Shown piece by piece: positions 10,807-22,237 of a stretch of 64,000 nucleotides of DNA; positions within the stretch are counted from its first letter, which is position 1; each line of letters starts with the position of its first letter. The position numbers were made by a program, and so were the translations under genes. Below the pieces are notes generated by a model, which saw only the letters and a list, made by a program, of their open reading frames with translations, did not search any database and was not told the origin of the DNA. The stretch covers positions 24,499,106-24,563,105 of the forward strand of contig CM055100.1 in assembly GCA_029204225.1 (NCBI GenBank). Direction: 5' to 3'. Source of the DNA: Diphasiastrum complanatum (Eukaryota > Streptophyta > Lycopodiopsida > Lycopodiales > Lycopodiaceae).

Positions 10807-11766
10807 TGTTGGATTTATTCCTCTACTCTCCTAAATCCCATGTTAATCTAGTTCCGTTGATCACTTCGCTGCAGTCTACGTGCATTATCACACAACGCAG
10901 TCCCACAATTGCAAAAGTCTTGCAACCACAAAAGATTGCAAGGTCCCGCAAGAGTCCGTCTTGCGGCATGTAGCGACGAATCTGCTAAGTGTTCACTCAT
11001 GCGCAAAAGGATCACAAGGTCTCGCAAGAGCGTCACTTGCGGCTTGTGGCAGTAGTGATGATTCTGAGGCCTCGCAAAAGGGGGACCGCAAGGTCCTGCA
11101 AGAACGACACTTGAGACCTGTAGTGGCCTTCATGCCTACACAAAAGAGCGGTGCCACAGCCTTCACCCTCGGCTATGTCACACTCTTCTCTCATGACTAC
11201 TATTGTACCTACATCGACGATGACTGCAAGCCACGATCTACCTCAGACGACGCAACAGCTCCACGCCGCCTTCTTGTACTTACATCTACACTGATATAAA
11301 ATCGTGTATAGATGATAGATGATGATCATTGTAATACACATATACAGAGAGACAGACACATTGTAGATTCTTTCATGCATCGATTCTTTCTATCAGATTG
11401 ATTGTCAGAAATAAACTCATGGCTTTTACAGAACACAGTTAGCTTTCTGAGCACACAGTTTCATCTATAATTGTCTTGTGTTCAGAGCGTTCATCTGACT
11501 TGTATTCTTACATACATCAATTTGAATTAACTACTATCTTGCTATTGCGTTTATATTTGTCAATATTGGATGTTTCGCTACTTTCATTTTCTGTCCGACT
11601 TTCTAATTGATTTGTCTGATTGTCTGCTCTTTCGCTTTCGTAACACAAACATATTCTGTGTATGCCTGCGTGATCAGATTGGCGCGTATACATCGAGGGA
11701 AACATGATCACCGATCCTTCTTCTACTGAATCTTGTGCATTCTTTGCCATAGAATTTTCACTGACA
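10807..11766 (+). repeat. Copia 5' LTR
   Basis: Begins TGTTGGATTTATTCC and ends TTTTCACTGACA directly before the primer-binding site. It contains a run of imperfect repeats of the form CGCAAGAGNNNGTCTTGCGGC (10945-11110), apparently a tandem duplication within the LTR. Confidence 0.8.
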
Positions 11767-11778
11767 TGGTATTAGAGC
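11767..11778 (+). promoter_or_regulatory. Primer-binding site for minus-strand DNA synthesis
   Basis: TGGTATTAGAGC, one base from TGGTATCAGAGC, the complement of the 3' end of plant initiator methionine tRNA. A second close match (TGGTATCAGAGC) lies about 45 bp downstream at 11811-11822, hinting at a small local duplication. Confidence 0.8.
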
Positions 11779-11993
11779 ATACTAATTGATCTATTTACCT
11801 GATACCAACATGGTATCAGAGCCTGTTATTAGAGCGCAGTTGATATCACAGCTATCTTTATAGCCCGATAAGCTTCTCACAGAACCTGATTCTATCACTT
11901 GATAGAATAATTGTTTTCTTGTTCTGAAAATAGCATTACATGTTTCTTCTTAAGTCACTGATAGTTATCACTATCACCTAGACTAACTTTCAC

Positions 11994-12290
11994 ATGGATT
12001 CCCAAGGCAAAGCCAGTCCCATCGTGGACAAGCTTGATGGATCCAACTACCATATGTGGAAATTTAAGATGAAAACAATGCTAATGGCTAAGGAGTTGTA
12101 TGATGTTATCACAAGTGCAGAGGCAAAGCCCGAAGCAGACGATGTAGCAATCTCCGGATGGAAGCTAAAGGATGGCAAAGCTTTCACGCTGATCATCCTC
12201 AACATCTCAGACACACAAATCGGCCATGTGTCTGAATCTCAGACCTCAAAGGAAGTCTGGGACATTTTGAGCACACTGTACGATGTGTGA
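11994..12290 (+). pseudogene. Copia gag N-terminal fragment
   Basis: 98 codons with the classic copia gag opening: KLDGSNYHMWKFKMKTMLMA at residues 13-32, then GWKLKDGKAFTLIILNISDT and SKEVWDILSTLYDV, ending at TGA. The rest of gag, the zinc knuckle, the protease and the integrase core are missing: 75 bp after the stop the sequence resumes in the integrase C-terminal region. Confidence 0.88.
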
Positions 12291-12363
12291 GACATAGCTT
12301 CAAATAAGAATCTTCTTCTCAAGATGACGAATGGTGATTCACTACATAATCACATCAACTAAG

Positions 12364-14385
12364 AGTGTTTGGGTGCATTGCCTACGTGCAGATCCCAAAA
12401 GACACAAGGAAGAAATTAGACTTCCAAGGTCTCAAGACCAACCTGATCGGATATACTTCATCTGACAGTACTTATAAGTTGTATGATCCTGATACCCAGC
12501 AAATCTTGTATAGTCGGGATACAGTCTTTATCGAGGATCAGTTTGTCGACCTCAAAGGCAAGGACATTGCTCAAGAAGAACCTCCATCACCTGCCATTGA
12601 CACGACAGTCCAAGTTTCTGGCTCAGGTGTGTCTATTGTCGATCCACTTCGAGACAACGAATTGGACAAAGATGTTGCTGCTACCCAGCAACAAATCTCA
12701 GGAGCGGTTTATCAGTAGAATCTTCCCAGAAGATCAAGCCGAGTGCGCACACAGCCCACAAGGTATACTCCTGAGTCTGCCTGTCTCTTGATGCAGGAAC
12801 CGACGACAGTCGAAGAGGCACTTAGCCAACCAGACTTTGATCTCTAGAGAGAAGCTATGGACAGAGAGTAGTCCTCTCCAGTCAAGAACCAGACATGGTC
12901 ATTAGTCGAAGCTCCTATTGGCTGCAATATCATTGATTGCAAATGGATCTTCAAGATCAAATACAATGCCAACGGAGCAATTGATCGAAGGAAGACAAGA
13001 CTGGTAGCACGAGGATTCACTCAGATCCTGAATGTCGACTACAGTGAGGATTTTAGTCCAGTCGTCAAACATTCGTCGATCCAAATGCTCTTGTCTTATG
13101 TTGCAGTTGTTGACCTCGAAGTACATCAACTCGATGTACAAACAGCCTATCTGAATGGAGTGATACAAGAAGATATCTACATGATCCAGCCCGAAGGATA
13201 CGTTCTGGAAGGGAAGAAAAATCATGTCTATAAACTCCACAAAGCACTGTACGGCTTGAAATAGTCTGCCAGAGCTTAGTTCCAGAGGATCAACACATTC
13301 CTCATTGAACAAGGATTCAAACCAAGCACTGCTGATTGCAACGTCTATTCCAAGTCAGTGCAACAGTCCTTCATTATCATCACCTTATACGTGGATGATA
13401 CGTTGCTCTTCAGCAACAATACCAATGTGGTCAAGGATTCGAAACAGATGCTGTTTTCAGAATTCGACATGACTGATCTGGGCGAAGCTCACTTTTGTAT
13501 GGGAATTCAAATCCACAGAGACAGAGCAAATTGACTGATTTACATCACTCAACAAAGGTATCTTCACAATGTTTTTAATAGATACAATGCTATGAATTGT
13601 AAATTAGCTCACTCACCAATGGATCCAAGCCTACATCTGTCAAAGGACCAATGTCTCCAGACCAAGCAGGAAGTGGAGAAAATGAAAGAATACTCTTATC
13701 GATCGATACTAGGATCTCTCATGTATGCAATGGTCTGTACAAGACCATATATCTCTTTTGCTGTAAGCTCACTCAGCCAATACATGGCTATCCTGACATT
13801 ACCCATTGGAAGGCTCTCATACGAGTCACGAGATATATTCGAGCTACCATGGACTAGTGCATTTGCTATGGAGATGTCAGCAACAACAATCTCCATCAGC
13901 TTAGAGGTTATTTAGATGCAAGCTAGGGAGGAAATGTAGACAATCATAAATCCACAGCTGGATTTACATTCTTCTTCAACGGTGGTCCTATCTCATGGAA
14001 CAGTCGTAAGCAAACTTCTATCGCACTTTCTTCTACAGATGCAGAATACATTGCTGCTTCTCAATCTATCAAGAAAGCGTTTTGGTTGAGAAATTTGCTG
14101 TCAAATCTTAATCTGAATCAGTACAACCCTACAATTTTGTTTTGTGATAATCAAAGTGCTATTACCTTATTGGCCAATCCTAGATTTCACTGTAGGAGTA
14201 AGCACATTGAAATTAGATATTACTACATCAGGGGCAAGGTTCTCGACAAGGAAGTAAGCTTAACGTACCGCAAAACGCATGACATGCTTGTAGACATATT
14301 CACGAAAGCACTCAGTGTTAATACACACAACAAATTTTGTGCATTGCTTAGTCTGAAGATCAAGGCATTCACAAATCTAGATTAA
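12364..14385 (+). pseudogene. Copia integrase C-terminus, reverse transcriptase and RNase H
   Basis: Starts in the integrase C-terminal region (VFGCIAYVQIPKDTRKKLDF, 12368 on) and reads open to 12718. After a frame break the RT follows (KWIFKIKYNANGAIDRRKTR near 12942-13003; AYLNGVIQEDIYMIQPEGY near 13145-13200; catalytic LYVDDTLL at about 13387-13410; FDMTDLGEAHFCMGIQI near 13467-13515). RNase H comes last (STAGFTFFFNGGPISWNSRK near 13951-14010; SSTDAEYIAASQS; FCDNQSAITLLANPRFHCRS; HDMLVDIFTKALS near 14278-14317). In-frame stops at about 12718, 12845, 13261 and 13532 and a shift near 13800-13900 disable it. It ends seven bases before the polypurine tract. Confidence 0.88.
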
Positions 14386-14392
14386 GGGGGGG

Positions 14393-15637
14393 TGTTGGAT
14401 TTGTTTCCTCTACTCTCCCAAATCCCATCTTTAATTTGCCTCCATTCATGCTGCATATTTACTCGCGTTGTCGCGCAGTTTGCATATTAACATGCAAATT
14501 CTCACAGGCGATAAAAGGATGAAAAACGAAGGCTGACGTCACACCCTCTTCACGCTCGCTCCATGCAGCTGCGCTAACAGACTGGACAACGATTGCAGCC
14601 ACCCACAATCTCACAGACAACACATCCACCCTGTACTTTCTTCATTTGCACACTTGTAACATTATGTATATATATATAGAGAGAGAGAATCAGAGATCAT
14701 GATCAAGAGGTCGAGTATTGGACGGTTGAGTCCTGACAAAAGATGAGCAGATGAGAGTGTATGTAAATTAGCATCAGAAGCTGATCAGCTAGATAGACGA
14801 AGTAGATGCCTTGTGCATTGATTCTTTATCATCAGATATAAGGTTTCATTCCTTTACAGATTGAATAAGCTTCGTAGGGCACGTGGTTTCATCCGCTAAT
14901 GTCTTGTGCTCTACCACTTTATTGACATGTATACTTGATATACTTAATCTGATACAGTTCTTTGTTCTGCGTTCAGATCTGTGTTAATATTGCTATGCTT
15001 ATTATTCATTTTGTCTGATCTTTTTAGTTGCTCTTTTTGGTAATAGACGACTAACATTTGGTCTTGTCTTTCGTGAATGTTTCGTGACTAATTCTCAGTC
15101 GAGCACTGTCTAGCTCTTTGTGAATCATTTGCGACACATAATTTGTCTAGCTATTCGCGACAAATTATTCTTCTAGCACTTCATTTATTATGTTGGCTGC
15201 GCAATCCAGAATGACCATGATCTCCATCACTAAAGTTCTGTTCATTCTGATAGGCGTAGTCATGCTTATGGAGAGAGTCGTATAGCTCATTCCGCTGCGC
15301 ACGAATACTTTCTATTCGAGTTTGTTTCTCATTTGTGTTTCGTTTCTCGTTCGTGTTTGTCTTACCCCTTTGAGCTAATTTTCGTTTCTAACATACGACA
15401 CCTTTCTCAACTCTTGTTCCTCTCCCTCTCTCTCTCCAACATCACTAGTGTACTATTCATTTGCGCTTTATCTAATTCATTCATCTTGAACATTTTTACT
15501 GCTAACTGTGGCGCTTCCAATTCAACATACACCCGCGCTCAAGCTTCCGCTGCCGGTCATCACGATCTAATATCAGAGTTCTATTTCTATCAGTCCTCTA
15601 CTAATCTGATATCATCTAAACCTCTCGATTTCCAACA
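14393..15637 (+). repeat. Copia LTR shared between two internal regions
   Basis: Starts TGTTGGATTTGTTTCC after the polypurine tract, so it serves as 3' LTR for the element on its left. It ends TTTCCAACA directly before a perfect primer-binding site (15638), so it also serves as 5' LTR of the next internal region. Contains a TA-rich TATATATATAGAGAGAGAGA run (14666-14690) that could include the LTR TATA box. Confidence 0.8.
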
Positions 15638-15649
15638 TGGTATCAGAGC
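15638..15649 (+). promoter_or_regulatory. Primer-binding site of second copia internal region
   Basis: TGGTATCAGAGC, a perfect 12-base match to the plant initiator methionine tRNA complement, immediately after the LTR terminus AACA. Confidence 0.88.
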
Positions 15650-15780
15650 GGGCAGTTCAGTAATCTACATTTCTACTGTGGATTATCAGTCTTGTTTCTA
15701 TCAAGACATCGTTCTAGCAAGAGCGTAACAAATAGTATTTCGATATCGTTGTTTCTACCAAGGGTCTCGCTCAACCCAGA

Positions 15781-16280
15781 ATGGATCCATCTTCTGGTTC
15801 ATCTCTAATTGACAAACTCGATGGAGATACCATTATCACCAAATGTAGACTGAGAGATGGCAAGGCATTTGGCATGATCACTCTCAATATCAAAGATACC
15901 CAGATCAACCATATATGTATTGCTCAAACTGCTAAGGATTCTTGGGACATCCTAGCAACTCTCTACGATATCAAGGAATCACCTCCAAACTTCATTTGAG
16001 GAAGAAATTCTTCACCCTGAGAATGTCTGACGTAAATAGTGTTTCAAGTCATCTCAACACTTTCAAAAACCTTATGGAGCAGATGAATGCAACTGGCTCA
16101 ATCATAGAAGATTCCGATGCTATTATGAGACTATTATTGAGTCTACCTGAAGCCTACAAAAATTGGATCATGGCAATTTCGACCCAGGAGCATCTCACTT
16201 TATTAAGAGTAATTCTGATGCCTCTACATGTTAGAATTTCATGCTCAAGTCCAATTCCATTTGGTAATGAGCATTCTGAA
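15781..16280 (+). pseudogene. Copia gag remnant of the second element
   Basis: Starts MDPSSGSSLIDKLDGDTIIT, the same gag opening as at 11994 but with the NYxxWK segment deleted. It continues through GKAFGMITLNIKDTQINHIC and SWDILATLYDI, then after a frame break MSDVNSVSSHLNTFKNLMEQ and SDAIMRLLLSLPEAYKNWIM. Similarity is lost at about 16270-16290, where unrelated sequence begins. Confidence 0.8.
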
Positions 16281-17137
16281 AAACCCTGTTTATATCTATT
16301 CTTGAAAACTACAAAAAAAATGAAGGAAGAAGAAGGCTCAAATTTTCTTACAGAGTATCGAAAAATTCAGGATCGAATTTTTCCGACCCAAGCCTTTTTC
16401 AACCCAATGTCAATCCCATCAAAGAGAGATTCTTCGACCCTAGATCAGATGGATCGAGACAGAAAATATCCAGGCATCTTCAACCCTGGATTGGATCGGT
16501 AACTTCTCCGGACCTAGTTCACTATGCAATTTCTGATACTGTATCAACTCAAAAAATCTGAGATTTTTTTAGGATCGACTCAAAAAATCCATAATTTTCT
16601 GAGCCATTGTAATTTTCAAATCAGTGTATATTTTTCGAGTCTTTGTATATTCTCGAGTCCTTGTAAATTTTGATATCGTTAACTAGAAATCCAACCCACA
16701 TACTGTTAAAATAACGGCTACATTTTGTGGGACTATAAGAAGAGTTTCTCAAGCTTTCAATGCACTGATCATCTGACATTCAGTGGAGTCAACACCCTAA
16801 TAGACATCTTTTGTAACAATGTACAAGAACTATTCTGTAACGATGATCAGTGGCTAAGGAGGTTTTAGAATCAGTTAGTTAGTATTCGATAATTTTTACT
16901 ATCAACGAACTCAACTAAAGTCTGGTTGTTGAGCCCACTGATTTGTGCCCAGCTTCAAGCATTGTACTCACATTTTCAATCATTATCAGAGTGCATTCTT
17001 GTCTACCTTATTGTTCTATTGCGCATTGTAGTATCTCGATCCATCTTGAACTCGTTGCTGGTAACTGATGCACTTCTGATTCACTTCACCACCAGCTTCG
17101 CTTCCGCTGCACCACACATTTCCACTGTTTTTCTACA
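16281..17137 (+). repeat. Probable copia LTR inserted in gag
   Basis: The stretch from the gag break to 17137 ends TTTTTCTACA directly before a primer-binding-site variant TGGTCTCAGAGC (17138-17149). Its last ~170 bp resemble the end of the LTR at 14393-15637, and the bases after it (GGGTGGCTCAGTAGTCTACA) resemble the leader after 15649. The left boundary (TGTTTATATC at 16288) is a guess from the loss of gag similarity. Confidence 0.5.
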
Positions 17138-17259
17138 TGGTCTCAGAGCGGGTGGCTCAGTAGTCTACAATTTTCATTGCGGATTTAGTCTTGTTTCTAC
17201 CAAGACTTCATCTCAACAAGTGCGCAGTCAACAATATCTTGTTATTGTTGTTTCTACTA

Positions 17260-17479
17260 ACGATATTGTACTAAATACCAGAATCGATTCTACTTCTAGT
17301 TCCTCTCTAATCATCGACGTAAAGCTGAAAGCCAAGAGACAAATCGTTGATGCAGATCCGGACAAATCTTATGGCAACAGATTACTTCACAAAGGCTCTA
17401 TCAAAGGAGCAACATCTCAGATATAATGACATGTTAAATCTGAAGATCAAAGTTTTCTAGGATCCACATTAAGGGGGAG
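17260..17479 (+). pseudogene. Copia pol 3' end and polypurine tract
   Basis: Only the last codons of RNase H remain (tracking ATDYFTKALSKEQHLRYNDM and LNLKIKVF near 17372-17458), followed by AAGGGGGAG (17471-17479) and an LTR start at 17480. Almost the whole internal region between the primer-binding site at 17138 and here has been deleted. Confidence 0.65.
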
Positions 17480-18028
17480 TGTTGGATTTTTATGTTCAGT
17501 CTTAAAACCATTCAATTAATGAGCATCCTAAAAACTTGCCGAAATCCGACTCCATTTTGTCGAACCTTCGCATTTTTCCACCTTCACCTTTTAAAAGCAC
17601 CTTCGAGATTTTTGCACCTTTGAGATTTTCGAGATTTTCGCTCCAGTGACAAACTGACTTCATCAACCCTGAATCAACTGGACTTACCCGACTTCAAAAT
17701 ATCCCAAATGGTGGTTACCTACTTTGTACAAACACTCACAGCCACAAGGCGGTTATAATAAATATAGCAGATAACATTTAATGCTTGGAATATATTTTTG
17801 GCAAGTAAAAGATACTTGTAACAATATACATATACATAAGACATAAGAATTTTGAGCAGCGAGAGTTATCACGCTCAACAAACAAACTGAAGTTATTACT
17901 TCAAGACATTGTACTCATTGTTGATATTTTATCAGAGTGCAATTTCTATCTCACTAATGTATTGTTCATTTGCACTTTTTTTAATCATTCATCTTGAACA
18001 TTTCTGTTGCTAACTGTGGCGCTTCCGA
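17480..18028 (+). repeat. Copia 3' LTR, truncated
   Basis: Begins TGTTGGATTTTTATG after the polypurine tract and contains the conserved blocks seen near the end of the LTR at 14393-15637 (CTGTGGCGCTTCC at 18016-18028), but stops before the expected CA terminus and runs straight into integrase sequence. Confidence 0.65.
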
Positions 18029-18029
18029 T

Positions 18030-19190
18030 CCTAGAGGACTATTAGACATTGTACATACAGACATATGTGGCTCAATGCAGATCCTTCATTGAAGGGTGCA
18101 AAGTATTTCATTACTTTTTATTGATGAATTTTCCAGAAGGACAACTGTGTATTTTATCAAGAAGAAATCAGAGGCCTTCAACTTATTTAAAGTCTTCAAG
18201 GAGCGTGCAGAGAAAGAAACTAGCAAGAAAATCAAAGCCCTGAGGTCCAACAACATTGGATAGTATATCTCTACTGAATTCAAGGAGTACTGCCTCATCC
18301 GAAACATTGAACAACATTTCATAACTCCCTATTCGCCTCATTCTAATGGATTAGCCAAGAGGAATAATCGTATCCTAGTCGAGTCAGCCAACTGCATGCT
18401 GGCTCATGCATTATTATCAAAGAGTTTCTAGGCTAAAGTTGTTTCCATTATAGCTTACATCTAGAACAGATGCTTGACTAAGGTCCTCTCAAGAAGACAC
18501 CTTATGAGGTTTGGACAAGATCTAAGCCTTCAGTAACAAACCTACGAGTATTTGGTTGTATTGCGTATGAGCAGATCCCGAAAGAGACAAGGAAGAAATT
18601 TGATTTTCCAAGTCTCAAATCCATCCTAATTGGATATACTTTCTCTGACAATACTTACAAGTTGTTAGACCCCGATACCTAGCAGATTTTATTGAGCAGA
18701 GATACAGTCTTTATCAAGGACTAGTTCATTAACTTCAAAGGCAAGAGCAAAGTTCCATGTGAACCTTCAACAAGCCCTACTAATTTTGAGACGACAATTC
18801 GAGCCTCTGGTTCAAGCATGCCAACAATCGAACAACTATTTGATAGCGAATCAAAAGAGGAGGTTGCCCCTATATAGCAACAACAAATCCAAGGATCGAA
18901 TCATCAGCCTACACCACCTCCAAGAAGATCGAACCAAGTGTGCACACAACCCACAAGGTATATTCATGAGTCTATCTGTCTTTCAATTCAAGAACCGACT
19001 ACAATCAAAGAGGTACTTAGCCAACCAAACTCCGATCTTTGGAGATAGGCGATGAACAAAGAGTATTCATCTTTGATCAAGAACCAAACATGGTCATTAT
19101 AGTCAAGTTACCTGCAGGCATCAATCTTATCGACTGTAAATGAGTCTTTAAGATCAAGTACAAGGATAATAGAAGGTACAAATAATCAAT
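18030..19190 (+). pseudogene. Copia integrase and RT start, decayed
   Basis: Integrase core: RGLLDIVHTDICGSMQ near 18033-18080 (first catalytic D), IDEFSRRTTVYFIKKKSEAF near 18120-18180, TEFKEYCLIRNIEQHFITPY with SPHSNGLAKRNNRILVESAN near 18270-18390 (catalytic E substituted). Then the C-terminal region (IPKETRKKFDFPSLKS near 18577-18620) and a trace of RT (IDCKxVFKIKYKDN near 19130-19170). Many stops. It probably belongs to the same host element as the gag at 15781, separated by the nested LTR block. Confidence 0.75.
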
Positions 19191-19745
19191 GATTACCTCT
19201 TGTACCCAGATCTGATACCATGTCAAAGTATTGTACTTTGGACCTTAAATGAGTCTAATGATGACTCATAAGAGGGATTGATTGATTGATTAACTATTGA
19301 ATGCAAACTAGACATCAAAAATCAAGATCTAGATTGGCAATTCTACACGCATCAAGCAAGAGAAATCATAAATCATTGATCATTGTGAAGATCTAGCCCC
19401 CACACGTGTGGTACGACCTTCAGTATAGCCCGTAGATAGCAAATAAAGTTTATAACACTTTATTTTCATTTAGATCCAAAAAACAAAGTACATAGTGGTA
19501 GAAGTCGAGATAGCCACTAAGCTCTCAATTTTTTTCTAAGGCATTACTATGGAGAGGTGATAGGACATAGAAAAGCTCTTCCCCACCTCGAATTAGGTGA
19601 AAATCGAGCATGTAATAAGGAAGATGATTGAGCATTTTTGTCCTAATTTTTTGTTCTAGCCTAACCCTTGAGTTTTGCCATGTTAGTGACTAGATTGATC
19701 AATCTACTCCTTGAATTTAGGGATTTGGTCCTATATTGTAGAAAT
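19191..19745. other. Intergenic DNA between copia elements
   Basis: AT-rich sequence. It includes a TGATACCATG motif (19211-19220) that reads as a reversed primer-binding site (CATGGTATCA on minus) and may mark another retroelement edge. No coding region seen. Confidence 0.35.
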
Positions 19746-20397
19746 TGTGAAAAATATAGATCCAAAATACATTTAATGGATCAACAAGACCTTGACCAAG
19801 TTTGGATGCACATCTAGATTTAACTACAAGATAGAAATCATCAATTTTCGCATGCTAGAATTGCATAAATCACTAAGATCTGATCATAAGCATGAAAATA
19901 TAGTAAGGTACTATCTCTATCCTTACAACCACAACATCTTACTGTCCTTCACACATGTGGAAGCAAGATCAATCACAAAATTGACATTCTACACACTAGA
20001 AACCAAGATATCTTGAGAAATACACATGAGATGGACATAGAATCAAAAGAGATGAATTCTCCATATAAAATGAGAATACAATGATATGTTCTCCACACTG
20101 CTACTACTATTTATGGCTGTTAAAATTTCATTTGGCCAATTTCCCTAAACTTTTCCTAAATAGTATTTATTGGTATCTCACCAAATGATCTAGAAATTCT
20201 AGTCTAGATGCAATGTATCAAAATTAGCCAATTAAAATGGGTTTCAACTTGATGTCATCCACTTGTATACTTGCCAAAAATTGTTCAAAGTCTATTTAGG
20301 CCTTTATTGAGAAATATAAACCTATCTCTAAGTTGAGATTTCATCTTGGCCTCAAAATTTTCAAATAAACAATCAAACTAGTTGACAATTTTTAACA
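19746..20397 (-). repeat. Copia 3' LTR (minus-strand element)
   Basis: 652 bp, plus-strand ends TGTGAAAAATATAG and GACAATTTTTAACA. It adjoins the polypurine tract on its right. It retains two segments (about 95 and 145 bp) that the partner LTR at 22238 has lost. Confidence 0.82.
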
Positions 20398-20415
20398 CTC
20401 CCTCTTCAACTAGTT

Positions 20416-20616
20416 TTAGCATAGATTTAGATAGAACTCCAAGTGAGTTGTATGCTTCATAAAAAAGTCTTTTCCCAATGCTTTGGTGAAGATATCAGCC
20501 ACACACTCCCTTGATGAGACATGTTGAAGCTCCATCTCCTTTGCCATGATTTGTTCTCTCACAAATTGATAAACCACTTCGATATGTTTGCTCCTTGCAT
20601 TAAAGATGTGTTGCAA
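20416..20616 (-). pseudogene. Copia RNase H C-terminal fragment
   Basis: Reads FNARSKHIEVVYQFVREQIM then SRECVADIFTKALGKDFF, the standard end of copia RNase H, open to its stop, which lies just outside the polypurine tract. Confidence 0.85.
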
Positions 20617-20880
20617 GTGAAATAATGACCCGAATGCTTACCATCTTTGCTACTGGTGAAAAGGTCTCATCATAGTCATCTCCATACTCTTGTGCATATC
20701 CTTTTGCCACCAACCTTGCTTTGTACTTGTTAATTGGTCCATCTTGGTTTGTCTTCACTTTGAAGATCCACTTGCATCCAATAGCCTTCTTGTCCCTTGG
20801 AAGTTCCACCAATCTCCATGTGTCATTCTTGATCAGGGCTTGATACTCAAGATCCATTGCTTGGATCCACTCCCTCTTTG
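20600..20880 (-). pseudogene. Copia reverse transcriptase N-terminal fragment
   Basis: 85 open codons: NDTWRLVELPRDKKAIGCKW, IFKVKTNQDGPINKYKARLV, KGYAQEYGDDYDETFSPVAK. This is the RT entry region up to the first conserved aspartate block. It then jumps straight into the RNase H end, so the polymerase core with YVDD has been deleted. Confidence 0.87.
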
Positions 20881-20889
20881 ATCTCTCTT

Positions 20890-21593
20890 CTTCTTGAAGA
20901 AATCACTAGCAAAATGCCCTTTGATTCCACAATAAAAGCATTTGAACTTGGATCTATCTTTCTTCTTGCCAAAAAAAGTAGAAGGCTCACCTTGATCTTG
21001 ACCTTTTGATCATTTGCATTTTCCTTTGTCCTTGAACCTGCCTTTGATGAACATTGCATCCTCTCTCAAACTTGAGATGTAGAAGATGTTTCTCCTCCTG
21101 ATAGAATCCTAAACTCCTCATTCACCAAGATATCTTGCAAATCCTCCATACTTGGCAATGTCTTTTGAATAGCAAAACTTTGCGCCAAATTAGCACGATC
21201 ATCCAACAAGCCATTAAGAACAACTTGAACAACCTCCACATCGTTAATGCTTTCGCTAATGCATGATAGTTCATCACCCAAAGCTTTAACTCTCAAAACA
21301 AAAGCATGAGCACCTTCATCTTTCTTTTGAAGACTTTGAAATATTTGCCTCCTTAGGGTTAGGACCCTAGATGCAGACTTGGACTCATAAACCTGCTTCA
21401 AGGATTTCCAAGCCTCACTTGATGTTTTGGACTTACCAACTTCCTTGAGAAGTTCATTAGTCACATTCATCTTGATCACATGTAGAGCTATATTTGCCCT
21501 TTTGTTATACCTCAGAGGTGCCAAAGGTCTCTCCTCCACACCTACAACAATATCCATCAAATCAGTCATCTCAAGCAAAGATTCCATCTTCAC
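20890..21593 (-). pseudogene. Copia gag with zinc knuckle
   Basis: The main frame (21066-21593, 175 codons) contains KRANIALHVIKMNVTNELLK, SSEAWKSLKQVYESKSASRV and FVLRVKALGDELSCI, a well preserved copia gag (UBN2 type) missing its first residues. After a frame change, CFYCGIKGHFASDFFKK near 20895-20945 is a CCHC-type knuckle in which the last cysteine is replaced. This is one of the least decayed coding stretches among the retroelements here. Confidence 0.87.
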
Positions 21594-22237
21594 CGTCTAA
21601 GTTGAATAATTTGTTGAGGTATGTCTATCATTGCCTTCCAATATGAAGCCATTTGAGGTTGCCATGTTGCAATGATCTAATCTTCTCTTTGAACCTATTC
21701 CAATGCACCTAGCACTTCCTTGAAAATCAACAAATGAAACTCAAGAAGAAATCACAAAGATTTGGAAACAATCTAGCCTCTCCTTTTTCTCTTTTCTAGC
21801 AAAAAAATCCTAGCACATAGAATGTTGATTTCTTGATCACAATAGATCTAAACACAATATGATGAACTTTTTCCAACAACTAAGATTGAAACACACTCTC
21901 GAAAAATTCCAGCAACTTAATCTTATTAAATTTAGGGTTCTTCCAAAAATGCAAAATATTGAATCAAGCAAAATCTATATGCAAAAGCTAGAATCTTGAT
22001 ATACCATTTAGAAGAATGTAGCATCCACAATCATAAGAAAATTTTGTCTCCACATTCTAGCAAGTGGTTTAAAAAATCGGCCATCTAAAAGTGATTTGAC
22101 CTAAATTGATGCTTGGATCACAAAGATCCACTTTCTATACTTGAAAATGCAAGATTTGAGCTAGAAACACCTCCAAATCCACATAGAGTTTATGCCGCCC
22201 TCAAATCCACATCTATAAACACCAACTTTGCATACCA

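Larger units (their letters stand above)
10807..15637 (+). mobile_element. Ty1/copia element with both LTRs, internally deleted
   Basis: Complete in outline but defective. The 5' LTR (10807-11766) starts TGTTGGATTTATTCC. The primer-binding site follows at 11767 (TGGTATTAGAGC, one change from the usual Met-tRNA match). Next come a gag fragment, integrase C-terminus, RT and RNase H, then a polypurine tract (AAGGGGGGG at 14383-14392). The 3' LTR (14393-15637) starts TGTTGGATTTGTTTCC. The two LTRs are alike mainly at their start and in scattered blocks (for example TTTCATC...TGTCTTGTG), so the element is old or the LTRs derive from different copies. The gag-integrase junction is a large deletion. 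Confidence 0.85.
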
